A stretch of DNA of 64,000 nucleotides from Dolomedes plantarius (taxonomy: Eukaryota > Arthropoda > Arachnida > Araneae > Dolomedidae), in the NCBI GenBank assembly GCA_907164885.2, contig OU015491.1, positions 111,627,968-111,691,967 on the forward strand, read 5' to 3'. This document shows, piece by piece, positions 11,880 through 23,747 of the stretch. The position numbers and the translations under genes are program-made. The stretch's first letter is position 1; every line of letters begins with the position of its first letter. Below the pieces are notes generated by a model. That model worked only from the letters and a program-made list of their open reading frames with translations, was not told the DNA's origin and did no database searches.

Positions 11880-12032
11880 CATACTATATACACATATATT
11901 ACATCAATTGTATACATTGATCGTCGTATTTATTATAAATATATATATTTATTTTTTTGGCATTAATTGCATACACTGACCGTTGTATTTAATTTGAATG
12001 TACTTCGTAGCGAAGTGCGGGTTTTCAGCTAG
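11277..12032 (+). mobile_element. Non-autonomous Helitron-like element, family A copy 1
   Basis: It begins TCTATGTATC after an A and ends TTTTCAGCTAG before a T, the A^T insertion typical of Helitrons. A hairpin ACTTCG-TAG-CGAAGT (12002-12016) sits 12 nt before the final CTAG. A GACTGACTGACTCACTGACA-like run lies near the 5' end, and an AT microsatellite inside (about 11820-11866). No Rep/helicase reading frame is present. Joining the flanks gives TTATTA|TTTCTC, matching CATTATTTCTT at 19990-20000 in the next spacer, which is the empty site. The 37451 element is the same family. Confidence 0.82.
11820..11866. repeat. (AT)n microsatellite inside Helitron copy 1
   Basis: About 23 AT units within the Helitron-like element; the copy at 37451 has a much shorter run at the equivalent place. 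Confidence 0.9.
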
Positions 12033-12170
12033 TTTCTCATAATTAGCAAATGTATCGTAGATGTTGGCAGTCTTATGTCATTTTAACATTCAACAATTTG
12101 AACATTTTTATTTATCTAATTTAGCTTATGACTGATATATGTAATAAGATTATTGAATAATATTCTATAG

Positions 12171-12529
12171 AAACAGCTCAAAAAGAAAATTTTCGTCAGG
12201 TTTAATTCTATATCCCACAAACATAATCAAAAATAAAAATGGCAGAGAGAGAAGTAGAAATTCCTCGGAATAAACAAATTAACGTGTTTATGTCGCTTCA
12301 TGCTTAGTAAGTATCCAAAGCCAGATTTAAACATGTCACTGAGTATGCGCAGAAAGCAATTTTTAATTGTAAATTATCACTAACTAATAGAAATTGCGGT
12401 TACAAAAACCAAATTTGGCACATCTATAGATTAAAATCTTCCGTTCAAGACCAAAATGAAGTTAATTGGTGCAGTAGTTTTCTCTCACGGACTGCCCAAA
12501 GAATCGGCTTGGCAACTGAAATATATAGA
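12171..12529 (-). mobile_element. 5' fragment of Helitron-like family B
   Basis: On the minus strand it starts TCTATATATTTCAG after an A (12530) and contains GGGCAGTCCGTGAGAG and the GCGCATACTCAGTGACATG region, matching 14166 to about 14545 in the opposite orientation. Homology stops near 12171, so the 3' hairpin and CTAG end are missing. Spacer sequence on its two sides comes from places far apart in other units. Confidence 0.7.
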
Positions 12530-13257
12530 TGTGTAATGCAGAAAATACGGTCAGATAAAAATCCATGAATGCACTTGAGATAGGCCAAGTTGCTGCAACC
12601 CTAAATCTGGGTTATAACAATTTATAAATTTTGAATATTTGAGTTTGCTAAGGTTTTTCATTGTGAGCCCAGACTGACTGTGTGATCTGATGAAGAAAAA
12701 AAACTGAATTTCATAGGAGTTCAAATGTGATAACATTAATTTAAAATATCATAGAAATTAATCTCTTTTCATGCAAAGCAACTGAATAGTTACTAAGACA
12801 AAAAATGTTCATTCTTTTAAAAATGCAAAAGAAATACTTAATGATTTTAAAATGTACAAATCATTAAACAATGATTCATTTCGATCAACATTCCTTTGCA
12901 GGTGAGATTCTTAGCAACATATCTCTCAATCTTCCTATTGTAGCCCTTGCCCATTGTCCAAAACCTGTGTATACCTGTGAATAATGAAATATCGCCAGGA
13001 ATTAACCAGGATTTGACAGTAAAAATCCATCTATCGCGATGAATATCCTTTTCTATAGTACTTTAATGATTATTCATCAGTAAACAAAGTTTATCTTCAT
13101 TAGAGATGGTGACAGAACGTATTGATGAAAAAAACAAAACCGGCAATAGAAATCAAGTGCTTCAAACTATTATTGGGGAAAACAATAAACCTATTCATCC
13201 ACATTAACGACATTTTGATGCACTTTTTGTCTACTTAAATTTCGTCCTAAACCAGAG

Positions 13258-13490
13258 TATAAGCCCAAAAAGTTCATCCGGCCCACCCAAAGGAACGCGG
13301 CAAGTTTGGCTGAAAACTCGTATTCACTGAGTGCAGTCCTCCACGCAGAATAATGTACTGCAGATTCAATAACTAATTTAAGATCGTTGTAACTTGTTAG
13401 TACCTACATCATTGTGGGGTAAGACAAGTTCAACAACCCATGCCACACTTAGCCTGGAAAGGTCCAGTTACCAGCTGGACAACGTGGAGG
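13258..13490. mobile_element. Unclassified insertion flanked by 11-bp direct repeat
   Basis: CTAAACCAGAG (13247-13257) and CTAAACTAGAG (13491-13501) flank a less AT-rich block absent from the other spacers. The flanking repeat (10 of 11 matching) looks like a target-site duplication. No reading frame or known family is recognised; a short retroposon piece is the simplest guess. Confidence 0.4.
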
Positions 13491-14165
13491 CTAAACTAGA
13501 GGTAAAACTAAACATTAAAATAATATTTCTTTATTAAATTTTAGATTTATTAGGAAAATTTTATATGACGCTAAAACTAAATAACATGCAAAAATATCAA
13601 AAAATTTATAATATTTAAAATGCTGCTATAAATATATGACTGGATAATTTTGTCTTAGTGTCATAGTATTATCGACTCTGTAAATTGTAATCAACTCTGT
13701 TAATTGTAGTTTTTAAGTTTGTATTCTGTTGTGAAGTCACATTTGATAACGACAAAATACCCCATTACGGTAAATGTATCTATCAATTAATTCTATAAAC
13801 ACTTTTGTGACATGCAAAAATATTAGCACATCTACTTTCATTCCCTTGAGATAAATATTAATATAAATGTTTTACTTCAATATATATTTAAATTTAAAAT
13901 ATAAAACAATAAATTGAATAAATTATAAATGTTGTTTCATAATGGATATTTATAATTTAATGATACAGTTCAGCCGCTGAGGAAATTTGTGTAAATGTTT
14001 TCAATTAAAATTTCATGAAATAAGCTTTGCAATGTGCTCTTCATTCTACTCGTAAATATTACCTAACATATCAAATGATATGCACGTATTTGAAAAACAA
14101 TTCTATGAAAGGGAGGCCAGTTTTGAAGCAATATAATATGTTGGTTTCTAATTAAATCTTAGCTA

Positions 14166-14774
14166 TCTATATATTTAAGTTGTTAAGCCGACTTTTTGGG
14201 CAGTCCGTGAGAGAAAACTACTGCATTAATTTACTTCATTTTGGTCTTAAACAAATATTGTAATCTGTAGATTTCTCAAATTCGGTTTTTGTAACCGTAA
14301 TTTCTATTAATTAGTGATAATTTACAATTAAAAATTGATTTCTGCGAATGCTCAGTGGCATGTTTAAATCTGTCTTTAGAAACTCACTGTTTCTGCGCAT
14401 GCTCAGTGACATGTTTTAACGATAAACACGTTTAATCTGAGGAGTTTCTGTAGATCTCTCTCTTCCATTTTTATTTTTATGATTATTATGTTTGTGAAAT
14501 ACAAGATTAAACCTGATGGAAATTGTTTATTTTGCGCTGTTTAACTACGATAATTTACAATAATAAAAATTGTTTTCTACGCATGCTCAGTGACATTTTA
14601 AAATCTGGCTTTAGATACTCACTAAGCACGAGGTCGCTGAAACACATTAATTTGTTTCTGCGCATCATTAAGATTTTCAACATTTGGCAATGATGTATTG
14701 AGTGTAATTTGTGTATTAGCACATTTATTTACTATCTAGCCGTCATGTTTTGACGGGTACCAACAAGTATTTAG
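14166..14774 (+). mobile_element. Non-autonomous Helitron-like element, family B
   Basis: It starts TCTATATATTTAAGTTG after an A. Near the 3' end it has a perfect hairpin CCGTCA-tgttt-TGACGG (14740-14756) and ends GTATTTAG before a T; the usual final CTAG is TTAG here. Internal motif CGCATGCTCAGTGACAT is repeated three times. No coding capacity. Family A differs in sequence but shares the TCTATATAT start. Confidence 0.68.
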
Positions 14775-15111
14775 TTAATTCTCTACCTTGAAAGTGTTGC
14801 GATAGTGATTCCTCTTTAATGATAGATTTCAGAGCATTTTTTTAGAAAGGAATCATTGATAACCTGATCTAATACACCAATTAATACCAAAAAAATCTAT
14901 ATCAAGTAGAGAATCATATATTTTTTTAGTGGCACTCTTGTGTAAAATAGCCATCAGTACATAGCGGGAACATTAAATGAATATAATGATAATAAAAGAT
15001 TATTTTTTTGAGTACTGACTAAAAGAACAATGGATTATTCCTAGATATCCTTTACCTTATTACACACATAATTAAGTCAATACAAATGAATGAATGCTGT
15101 GGCAGAAATAA

Positions 15112-15117
15112 TTTATT
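15112..15117 (-). terminator. Poly(A) signal of gene 3
   Basis: AATAAA on the minus strand, 50 nt past the stop, in the conserved 3' flank. Confidence 0.8.
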
Positions 15118-15166
15118 TTGTATAAAAAGCTTTGGTACAATTTTTTTTTTTTTTGAGTGAGAAGTT

Positions 15167-16607
15167 CTAATAATGGACGGATTTAACACCACCATATGCG
15201 AGTCCTCCAAGACTGTGACCAATTAATCCATGGCCGACGATTCCGTTGCTGTAGGCTAAGTGACCAGCACCTAGAAGCCCGTGTCCAGCTACAAGGGGAG
15301 CAGCTGATACATGGCCGACCAGTGGAGCCACGTGGTTAACAGCAGAAGATGTAGAATAAGCTACTGGAGCAGCGTGGGCAACAGCAAGAGGAGCACTATG
15401 GGCATAAGAAAGTGGGGCAGCATGAGCTACAGCAAGTGGAGCAGCATGAGCTACAGCAACAGGAGCTTGAGGAGCAGCATAGGGAGAGGCTACGAGAGCT
15501 GCGGCTGGGGCACTGTGTGCAGTTCCTGGCTCATTAGTGTTGACAACAGCCCTGAAACCATGTCCGTCGGCTACGTAATCTACTCTCCTAGCTCTTCCGT
15601 CGATATCATTGAGGGTGTAAGATCCCTTCTTGTTTCCATGAGCGTCGCCTACTTCTGATCGGGAATTGCTAGCTCCGTGTCCATCAACGATGTCATATCC
15701 GAAAGCATAGTTTCCGAAAGCCTGCAATGATTAAAATAAAATATATTACATATTAGTATATCTTATATTTATATAAATTGCTCCATATGAATACTGTCAA
15801 CCAATAATAATACCTCTTTAAGTAAAAGCACTATAATCGAGTGTGAAAAACAAAGCAATTAAATAAATTTTCATTACATTTGATGAACTGAATTACAAAT
15901 GTACCGTATTGTACATGTGTTTCTTTAAACTTATAAATTTCTCAAAAATTTAAATAAAAAAAGTTCGACAATATTAAAATAATGTTCTAATGTACACGTC
16001 AAATTTTCACACTCATAATTAAATCAAAATATTAAATTTTTGTATAATGCTTTTATTATTAATGATTTTTGTAATCGTGCTGTCAGAGTAATCAAACTTT
16101 TCTGTTCACCAAATCCTGACAAGAAAGTTTGAAATTAATTTCTTTAATCTAAATTCAATTAGAAAACACCGATCTAACTTTAGTCGTATAAAATGGTAAG
16201 CAAGCATTTTTACTTAATTTATGTTCGATAGTTAATATTTGGTACACAAGGTACAAAGTTAAGGGTCAGAACTATAAATATTGTCCCTATACGAATGCAA
16301 TTTATCTTCATCATTACCTTAAGTTATGAAGTGTACTTACATCTTGTTGTCTGGAACTGACACTGTTTCCTGTGTGTGCAAGAGCTACTCCGTGGAGAAG
16401 AGCTCCAGCGTTGACAGCTACGAGGGTAGCGAAAAGGATAGCAACCTAAGGGTAGGAAGAAGGAATACTTAGAGATATTTTCAGTTAAAAGAGTTAAGTT
16501 TTTATTCCCCTAGAAAGTTAATTACGTACATGAAAAATAAATAATTAAAAGTTGAAATTAATGTATATATTGCTACATAAAGCACAGTTACTTACCTTAG
16601 CGATCAT
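15167..16607 (-). CDS. RR-2-type cuticle protein, array gene 3 (223 aa)
   Basis: Exons 16596-16607 (MIAK), 16341-16445 and 15167-15721; introns of 150 and 619 nt, all GT-AG and phase 0. Signal peptide and mature N terminus come from exons 1-2. Exon 3 encodes AFGNYAFGYDIVDGHGASN, the RR core GSYTLNDIDGRARRVDYV, then EPGTAHSAPAAALV, repeats of AVAHAAPL and SYAHSAPL, and a tail SLGGLAYGGVKSVHY. The tail keeps the LGGLAYGG segment shared with gene 2 but lost from genes 4-8, and ends KSVHY instead of KSIHY. Stop TAG at 15167-15169. Secreted chitin-binding structural protein by family. Confidence 0.92.
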
Positions 16608-16660
16608 TGTGAATGTTTTGACTTTGGATATTGAAGTGATTGTGTCTCCCCAACATAGGC

Positions 16661-16697
16661 TTTATATAGTAGTCTAAACTATGCAAATTATGCAAAC
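16661..16697 (-). promoter_or_regulatory. Core promoter module of gene 3
   Basis: TATATAAA (16661-16668) and ATTTGCAT (16681-16688) on the minus strand. The upstream GTTTAC block reads GTTTGC here (16692-16697), a single change from the other copies. Confidence 0.7.
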
Positions 16698-18388
16698 GGA
16701 CGTAGGGAGTTACTGAATCACCTTCAAAGAGAAGTAAATGACTTTGGGAATTACCTGTCAGCTGTGTAGAAGAATCGCTCCCATTTCCTGAAACAGAATG
16801 GGATCATAGTCAAAAGAGCAAGCTGAAATGTAACTTGGACTAGCCTACAGGTATCTTTTCCCATACCAGATCATTGAAGGTTATAATCTCATAACCAAGG
16901 CGTGAATTAGTTCGTCGATTTCTTTTGATTAGTAGATACACATCTGAGAAATTTTTGTTTTTATAACATCCAGTTTCGTTTTAGTAGTCAATTAATTGTT
17001 CATAATTCTTTATATTTTTTTATTTTATTTATGTGTGTTAATTGAAAACGCATGAAAGTTATAAAATGTTGTAAAATCATTTCTAAACTTATTATTATGA
17101 ATTTTATATACTTCTGTCTCATAAGGAGAAACATCTTCTTTAGTAATTAATGAAGTTTAATCACGTTTTATTAAATATTGATTTAACTAATTTTTCGTTT
17201 TCATTCCTGTTGAATTTTCCCAAAAAATTCTGTTAATTATAAGAGCAAGAACTATATGATTACCTTATTTAAATACTTAAGACACATTTATAGGTATAAC
17301 TAAAAATATTATCATGATGTAATTTTATATAATAAGTTCGATCGATGTGTCTCTAAGGAGCAATAAATTCAGGGAGGTAGTACGAAAAGGAGAATATAGT
17401 GCTTCAAATAAAAGGATTTTCCTCCTGTAATAGAAAAAATATCACATTTCAACGAGTAATTTATTTAATATTTCGCATCGACACTGAAAGTTTCAGACGA
17501 ATAAAAATATTTAATCTGATGGCATTTTATGTGATTTTAGGAATCTAAATGAATACAGAAAGAAGTTGAATAGTTCTTGGAAGTGTTCACTCTATCCTGC
17601 TTGCTATTATGAATACATTTTTTCTAAATTTCAGAGTCGTAGCAACCCCGATTACACTGTGACAAATAATTCATATTGTTTTATTTTTTAAACTTTATTT
17701 TTCGCCTGTATTATTAATTTCAGGCTTCACTATTTTATTTGTTTCACGCAGCATCGTTGTGTTTCAAATAGTAATTTAATTTTTTTCTTAGGCTTAAAAA
17801 ACAGTATGATATAAATTATAGTTTCAAACAAATTGAAACAATCATGCATCTTGATTTATATTTGTTAGTTTATCTTTGAATTGCTGTCACATTCCGTAGA
17901 AATTTTTACATTGTAACATAAAATGCAAGACTTTACTAACGTAGAAAAACATATCTCTTGCACATCTAACATTACCTTAACTATACTGTTAATACAAAAT
18001 ATTAAAATAAATATTTTGTAAACAAAGGATATTTTTATTAATAATAACCTTCGAGGCTTTCATTTAGAAGCTTTTATCATCGCGTTATCTCTGCAACATT
18101 TAGGAATTAGTATGATTCATACAAAATGTTCAAAGCAGACGTAAGGCTAATGGAAAGACTGTCGTTCACATTCATTGTGGACTCAAATAATTCCGTAGCA
18201 GTGCCTCAATAAAAAAAATAAAATGGACCCACTTTAACCGCATGTGCATTTATGTCTATGTGCATAGCAATAGAAATAAATTATTAAATTGTTCTTATAA
18301 ACACAAAATATTTCCAAGCTACAAAGTAAATTAGAAGGAATTAAATTTTAGTCCATTTTTATAGCGACTCTCTGATCTGCAACTAATA

Positions 18389-19682
18389 CAGAGGCTGTTC
18401 GCACATTTTTTAGACGATTTTGGTAAGCGGTAATAAAAAATCGTTTGCTGCAAAAGAAAAAATTGCAATTGTACTGTGTTTTTAAAAGTCAAAATTATCG
18501 TCTACGGCTTGAAAGTTTTGTTTTTATTCAAAATGGCGTTTTTAATAAAGCAGTGGTTCGAAGACTACATTTATGCTCTTTCCGAAGAGAAATATGCATA
18601 CTCCGTTATCCAAAAACGATGTGAGAGTCATGGTTTTGTGATATCTAAAGCGTCGATAGGTAATATCGTCAACAAAAAAGGAAAAAAACGTCAAATTGGA
18701 GCCTCAAGTAGGACAAAAATTCCAAACAAGTATCCAAGGAAAAAACGGACATCATCGACTATTGCAAAGGTACGCTGTTTAACGTTAAAAGAAAATCCCC
18801 CTTGTCAAAGGACAGTTGCAAAATCATTAAAATGCTCGGTGTCCACTGTAAACAAAATGATAAACATTGATTTAAATCTTAAGAAAGCGAAAAAACGCAA
18901 TGTGCATCGTCTTCTTCCAAATCATATCGCTGAACGCAGGACCCGCTGCAGAATTCTATATGAGAAACATTTATCCAAAGAAAAATGGAAAACAATTGTC
19001 ACAATAGATGAATCATGGGTGTATTTAAATGATTGCAACAAAAAAAGAGCCATTTATTATCATAAAAGGGGTGAAAAAAATTTAAGTACATGGTTCAAAG
19101 AATCGAAAGAAAGTTTTTCTAAGGGATTCATGATTGTTGCTGGTTTTTCTTACAATGGCAAGTTAAAAATAAAGAGAGTGGAAAAAAATGTCAAGATTAA
19201 CTCCAAATACTATCAGGAACATATTTTATCGCCAATTTTTCTGAATGAAATGCCATCGCTTTACCCACAGTGCCATCAATCTGTGGGACTCCATCAGGAC
19301 AAAGCTAGCAGTCACACATCAAAATCCACTGTAAATTTCCTAAAAGAAATGGAACAAAAAGCGGTATCAAGGCCATACCCTTCACAGATATCCCTACTAA
19401 ATCTCCCGATGTATCACCTATGGATTTTTGTGCTTTCGGACAGTTAAAATCTGCATTATCCAAACGTCGTCCCAAAACCCTTAAAGGACTCTGGAAAGCT
19501 GTTCAGGAGGAATGGGATAGAATACCTCTTCTGACACTTCAAAAGGCATTATTATCCTGGAAATTGCGGTGTCGAAAGATAGTTCAGAATGTCAAATAGA
19601 ACATTTAAAACACAAGAATTTTATGTAATTTAGTTTTGTGAATACAATATACATCGTCTAAAAAATGTGTGCACAGCCTCTG
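18389..19682 (+). mobile_element. Tc1/mariner-superfamily transposon, 1294 bp, TA-flanked
   Basis: Terminal inverted repeats of about 30 bp begin CAGAGGCTGT at 18389 and read back from 19682 (CAGAGGCTGTGCACACATTT on the minus strand). They are flanked by TA at 18387-18388 and 19683-19684. One transposase gene fills the interior. Length and layout are those of a complete mariner-type element; only the frameshift in the gene stops it being intact. Confidence 0.9.
18533..19599 (+). pseudogene. Transposase of the DD41D Tc1/mariner element, one frameshift
   Basis: The Met at 18533 (MAFLIKQWF) is preferred; an upstream extension starts at TTG. The N-terminal third is basic with a helix-turn-helix-like stretch (KASIGNIVNKKG; CSVSTVNKMI). 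The first catalytic Asp is in TIDESWVY and the second in LHQDKASSHTS. A frameshift near 19372-19374 puts the rest in another frame, where SPDVSPMDFCAFG supplies the third Asp, followed by a C terminus ending VQNVK and TAG at 19597-19599. Counting across the shift gives 40-41 residues between the second and third Asp, so DD41D, as in the rosa-type group. Family assignment beyond Tc1/mariner is inferred. Confidence 0.85.
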
Positions 19683-20016
19683 TATATAGGAATACACTTC
19701 GTTAAAATAACGTTCCTTTCATACAGCGAAGACAAAGAAATTAAATTTTTACGTCCTCTTTTGAACTTTATTTACAAAATGAAGGTAATATTTCCAAGCA
19801 TCCATACCATTACTTATTCGAGTTTCAAAACTCTGCCAAAGAAACAGCAGGCTGTTGCAGTGTTCAGAAATATTTTGAAGAGTGACATCATTTTGTCACG
19901 AAATCAATTACAGACCTCAAGTTAGTTCAGTGCAACTGAACTGCTAAAACAACTTCGGTAGTTCTTTTCATAAAAGACTTAATTACTTGTCATTATTTCT
20001 TCATGATAAGCATATT

Positions 20017-20506
20017 TATCGGTGAGGGGGCAGACTTGTGTCGTTTTAATATTCTGCAGTTTGAATATTTTTATTTACCTACTTTACCTTATGACTGCTA
20101 TATTTAATAATATATGAAATTTAATTGTTTTTTCATATTTCTAAAAATCTATATATGAAATCTTTTGGACAATTTGTTTGGATCCGAAAGAATTGTAAAA
20201 GAAAATGAGGTTTCGGAGAGCATATTCGTTTATTCATTTATTTATATATTTTTATATTATTATCGTAGAGGTTGGCAGTCTTGTGTCCTTTTAATATTCT
20301 GCAACTTGAGTATTTTTATTCATTTACTTTAGCTTATGACTGATATATTTAATAATATATGAAAGTTAAGTTGATTTTTTTTTGGTAAAATGTAAATGAA
20401 ATGTTTCGTAGAATTTGTTTAGATCTGGGGGAATTGTGAAAGAGAATGGGGTTTCGGTGTGGTCTTAAAGATTTTTTTCATATTTAATTTTCATCTTGAT
20501 AATAGT
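20017..20506. repeat. Local tandem duplication of spacer, period about 245 bp
   Basis: The landmark TTGTGTC[GC]TTTTAATATTCTGCA occurs at 20036 and again at 20281, followed in each case by similar text down to an AATAATATATGAAA stretch. Other units have one copy. The two copies have diverged, so the duplication is not recent. Confidence 0.7.
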
Positions 20507-20790
20507 GCTGAAATTTTACAAAATTGGTTCTCTGGTTTAAAAAGCTTGAATTAGAAATAAAATTTGCATTGAAATTCTTCAGTTGAAATGCAATAAAAAA
20601 TAGATCATAATTTAAAACAAATTCTACCGAAATGCACTGAATTGTTCAATTACGAATTTTATCAAATTTATAATGAGTATTACAAGTAGGGTTAATATTT
20701 ACGAGCTTAATAATTTTAAAACACCAGGATCCAAAACTTCTACACTTTAGTGACATCATTCTTCATGTGTTGTGTTTCTCTGTGTATATA

Positions 20791-21378
20791 CACTGCTGGC
20801 CATCTTAAGTGCAACACCAAGAAGGACAAGAGATATCAAAGCCAAATTTATTAGCTATTACAGATAGTATCAATAATAATTGATTAGAAATACAGCCTTC
20901 TCTGAAGTGAGGAAGACGAGAAAATCAGTAATGAGTGTTACCTCCACGTCTGTCAATAACCTCTGCGACACGCCGCGGCATTGACTGAAAGAGGCTGTGG
21001 ATGTGGTGCTGGCGAATGGCAGCCCATGCTCCCTCTACACGTAGCCAAAGTTCATCTGTTGTACCGGAGGGTGCGGCATGCCAGGCTAGGAAAGTCCAAT
21101 CATGGACCAGACATGCTCGATGGGCGATAGATCTGGAGGACAGGCAGGCCAGGGTAACAATGCAATCTGATGGTGTGAGAGGAAATCTTCAACAATGCGT
21201 GTGGTCGCGCATTATTCCGATGAAACGTGGCCGTAGGCAAGCCCTGAAGGTAAGGAAGGAGAACAGACTGCAAAACCTCAGAGATATAGAGCTGGCTGGT
21301 AAGTGTAGCAGTAATGTGTACTAGAGGGGGGCGGGAGTGGAATCCAATATCACCCCACATCCTAACACCGGGTGAAAG
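20791..21378 (-). mobile_element. Truncated Tc1-like transposon relic
   Basis: It starts CACTGCTGGCCATCTTAAGT right after a TA. The minus strand encodes transposase pieces: VRMWGDIGFHSRPPLVHI, LYISEVLQSVLLPYLQGLP and FHRNNARPHALL. The last is the second catalytic motif with Asp replaced by Asn. Frameshifts and stops follow before the C terminus. Spacer sequence (TTCTCATTTCTAATTATATC) resumes at about 21379, so the other terminal repeat and N-terminal half are missing. Confidence 0.75.
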
Positions 21379-21577
21379 AAGAATTCTCATTTCTAATTAT
21401 ATCTAATGTTATTAAATGACAAAATACTGATCTTTATATAAGAGAAAAGTCAAGATTAGAGAGGCCGCAGAAATTTCTAATGATCGTGGCTTCATATGCT
21501 TAGTCAAGGATATTCTGTTGCATGAAAAGTCACTCTTTGTTTGCCACATGCATTCCTATTTTTTTGCCTGGTTTCAG

Positions 21578-21872
21578 TGTAAGGGGCTTAATAATAAAAA
21601 ACAGAGTAAAGTAAATTCTTTAACGAAGAAGACATCTCATCTCGTCTTAAAAATATAATGAACAAAAACTTCAGTTAACATACATCAAGCTAGCTAACAA
21701 GTTACATGGTGACTTACATATATACAGCACAATTACATACTCAGTAGCTAGTGCAAAAGTTAAGTCAGATACTATGCTGACGTCACACCCAGTCAGCTAT
21801 TATTGCATAGTAATAGGAATTTGAAAGTTAAAGTAATATTGTTTGGAACGAAGATAAAGGTTAACTCCAACA
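21578..21872 (-). mobile_element. Solo-LTR-like fragment
   Basis: On the minus strand it begins TGTTGGAGTTAACC and ends AAGCCCCTTACA, the TG...CA ends of a long terminal repeat. A TATATATGTAAG promoter-like stretch lies in the middle and a pyrimidine-rich stretch near the end. Other units lack this block. No clean target-site duplication is visible, so it may be part of a decayed element. Confidence 0.45.
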
Positions 21873-23747
21873 CTACTGTACTAAGATTAAATATTTTTAA
21901 TAACCCTATAAATTAAGCTTCATGTTGTCGGTCACTATAGTCAGTAGACAAGATTGACGTCTCAGATTCTCTAAACACATACAATAAATTCTGAAGCGTT
22001 TGGCTGAATAACAGAAGTAGAGGGCAATATTGCACACAGTGCTGCTCTTAAAGACGTCACAAAACTCAAAATGTCATAAAGAGTAATGAATCGTGCATCA
22101 AATAATTCTGCTCTGTTGAGTGTGTTTTGTTGCGATGTTTCTTGGAGAAATATCTTTGCTTTGGCGTTGTTTGGCTTAAGATCACGTATTAAAAGAAAAC
22201 AGTCAAAATCATCTAATTTTACAAAACATAATCCTTAATGTGGGCCATGATCTCGCGCGCACTAAATGGACATCATTCTTTTTTTATATGCACTAATATT
22301 GAGGATTATTCTAGAACATCGAGGTACATGACAGAATGTCGTGGGTCGCAGCAAAATAGCTCAATTTGAGTTTCTTTAAGAAAAAGTAAACCCATACAAA
22401 AAAGATACTATGCTAAGCTTAACTAAAAGTTAATGACTATGAAGTTTTAATCGAATAACAGAAACACACAACTTCTTAATATCCAAAAAGAAAAGAAAAG
22501 TGTGACACGTAGTTTTTTTTTAATTTTGCGCTTGTGAATCGTATCTAAAGAAAATCACTTCCAATGCTTCTCGGCCTAATGAAGAACTATTCATTAAATT
22601 CTTACTAGCTGTAGCACTTTATTCATTATATTGTGGATATAAAGAAGCTATATGATCCTGTTTTGCATTTTTCATAAACTTCATAGTTATCTAAGCTATC
22701 TAAGTTAACTTAATCGGATGTAGAATGCAGAAAATACAGTTAGGTGAAAATGTTTAAATATGCTTCAGCTAGACCATGTTGTTATCGATAGTTATCAGAG
22801 TCATAAAAATTTGAGAATGGTAAATATTATGAATAATATTTATTTAACATAATATTATTTGACAAGGATCGGACGTTGCGAGTACAGACTAGCTGTGTGG
22901 CATATCGGGGAGCAATACTGAAATGCTCAAAAGATGAAATGCGATGATATTAATTTGAAATAGCTTCGAAATTTACCTCGTTCATAACAAGCAATTGAAG
23001 AGCTACTCTGACAAAATTTGTGTTTGAATTTATCGATGTAAGAGAAAAATTTATATTTGCTATATAGTAATATTTTCATGATATAAAAACCAAGCAGGGC
23101 TTCGTTGTGAAAAACGAACGTTTGGAAAATTATGGCTTAGAGGAAACTTGCGGAAATCTCACACGTAATCAGCAAAACTTTAATTCTGTAAAAAATGAAA
23201 AAGGATAGTTATGTTCCAAATTACTTAATAGCTCATGGCATCTGGCCCTAAAACATTATGCGTTACTGTCGCTGAGAATTTCTGAAATATTTGTGACATG
23301 TTCATAGCGACAATCATACCTAAAACTCCTCGATCTGATGATGACCTATTTAGTCGTTCGAAACACATAGCCATCCTTTTTCATTTATAGGTGTATTAAA
23401 GAATTGTTGCTTACGTGTATACAGAATTGCAGGTCATTTTCGTAATGACATGTTTCTCATTCTTGCTAAGATTATGCGTACATAAACACAATTTATCATT
23501 AAACGAATTGTTGCAAGGATCTGCTGAGCTGATAAAAGATCACTGATAGAATCAAATATAATTGAGAAATGTACGAATTTGTAATTTTTTTCTGAAAAAT
23601 AGGCTAGTTTTGAAGTAATTTAAACTGTTGAATTTTGATCAAGTCCAGGTGATTTAATTTTCATTGTCAGCCTTGAAAGAAATGTGACACTGATTCTCAT
23701 GACTACATGCTCTGTTTAAGAATAGAGTTTTAGTGCATTATCTTTAA

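Larger units (their letters stand above)
9235..15166. other. Intergenic region between genes 2 and 3
   Basis: Paralogous spacer without a host gene. It contains a full Helitron-like element, a 5' fragment of a second family (minus strand), a complete element of that family, and a 233-bp unclassified insert. Around 12155-12530 spacer text that is about 2.3 kb apart in the next unit is brought together, so a large internal deletion is likely, with the Helitron fragment at its breakpoint. Confidence 0.55.
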
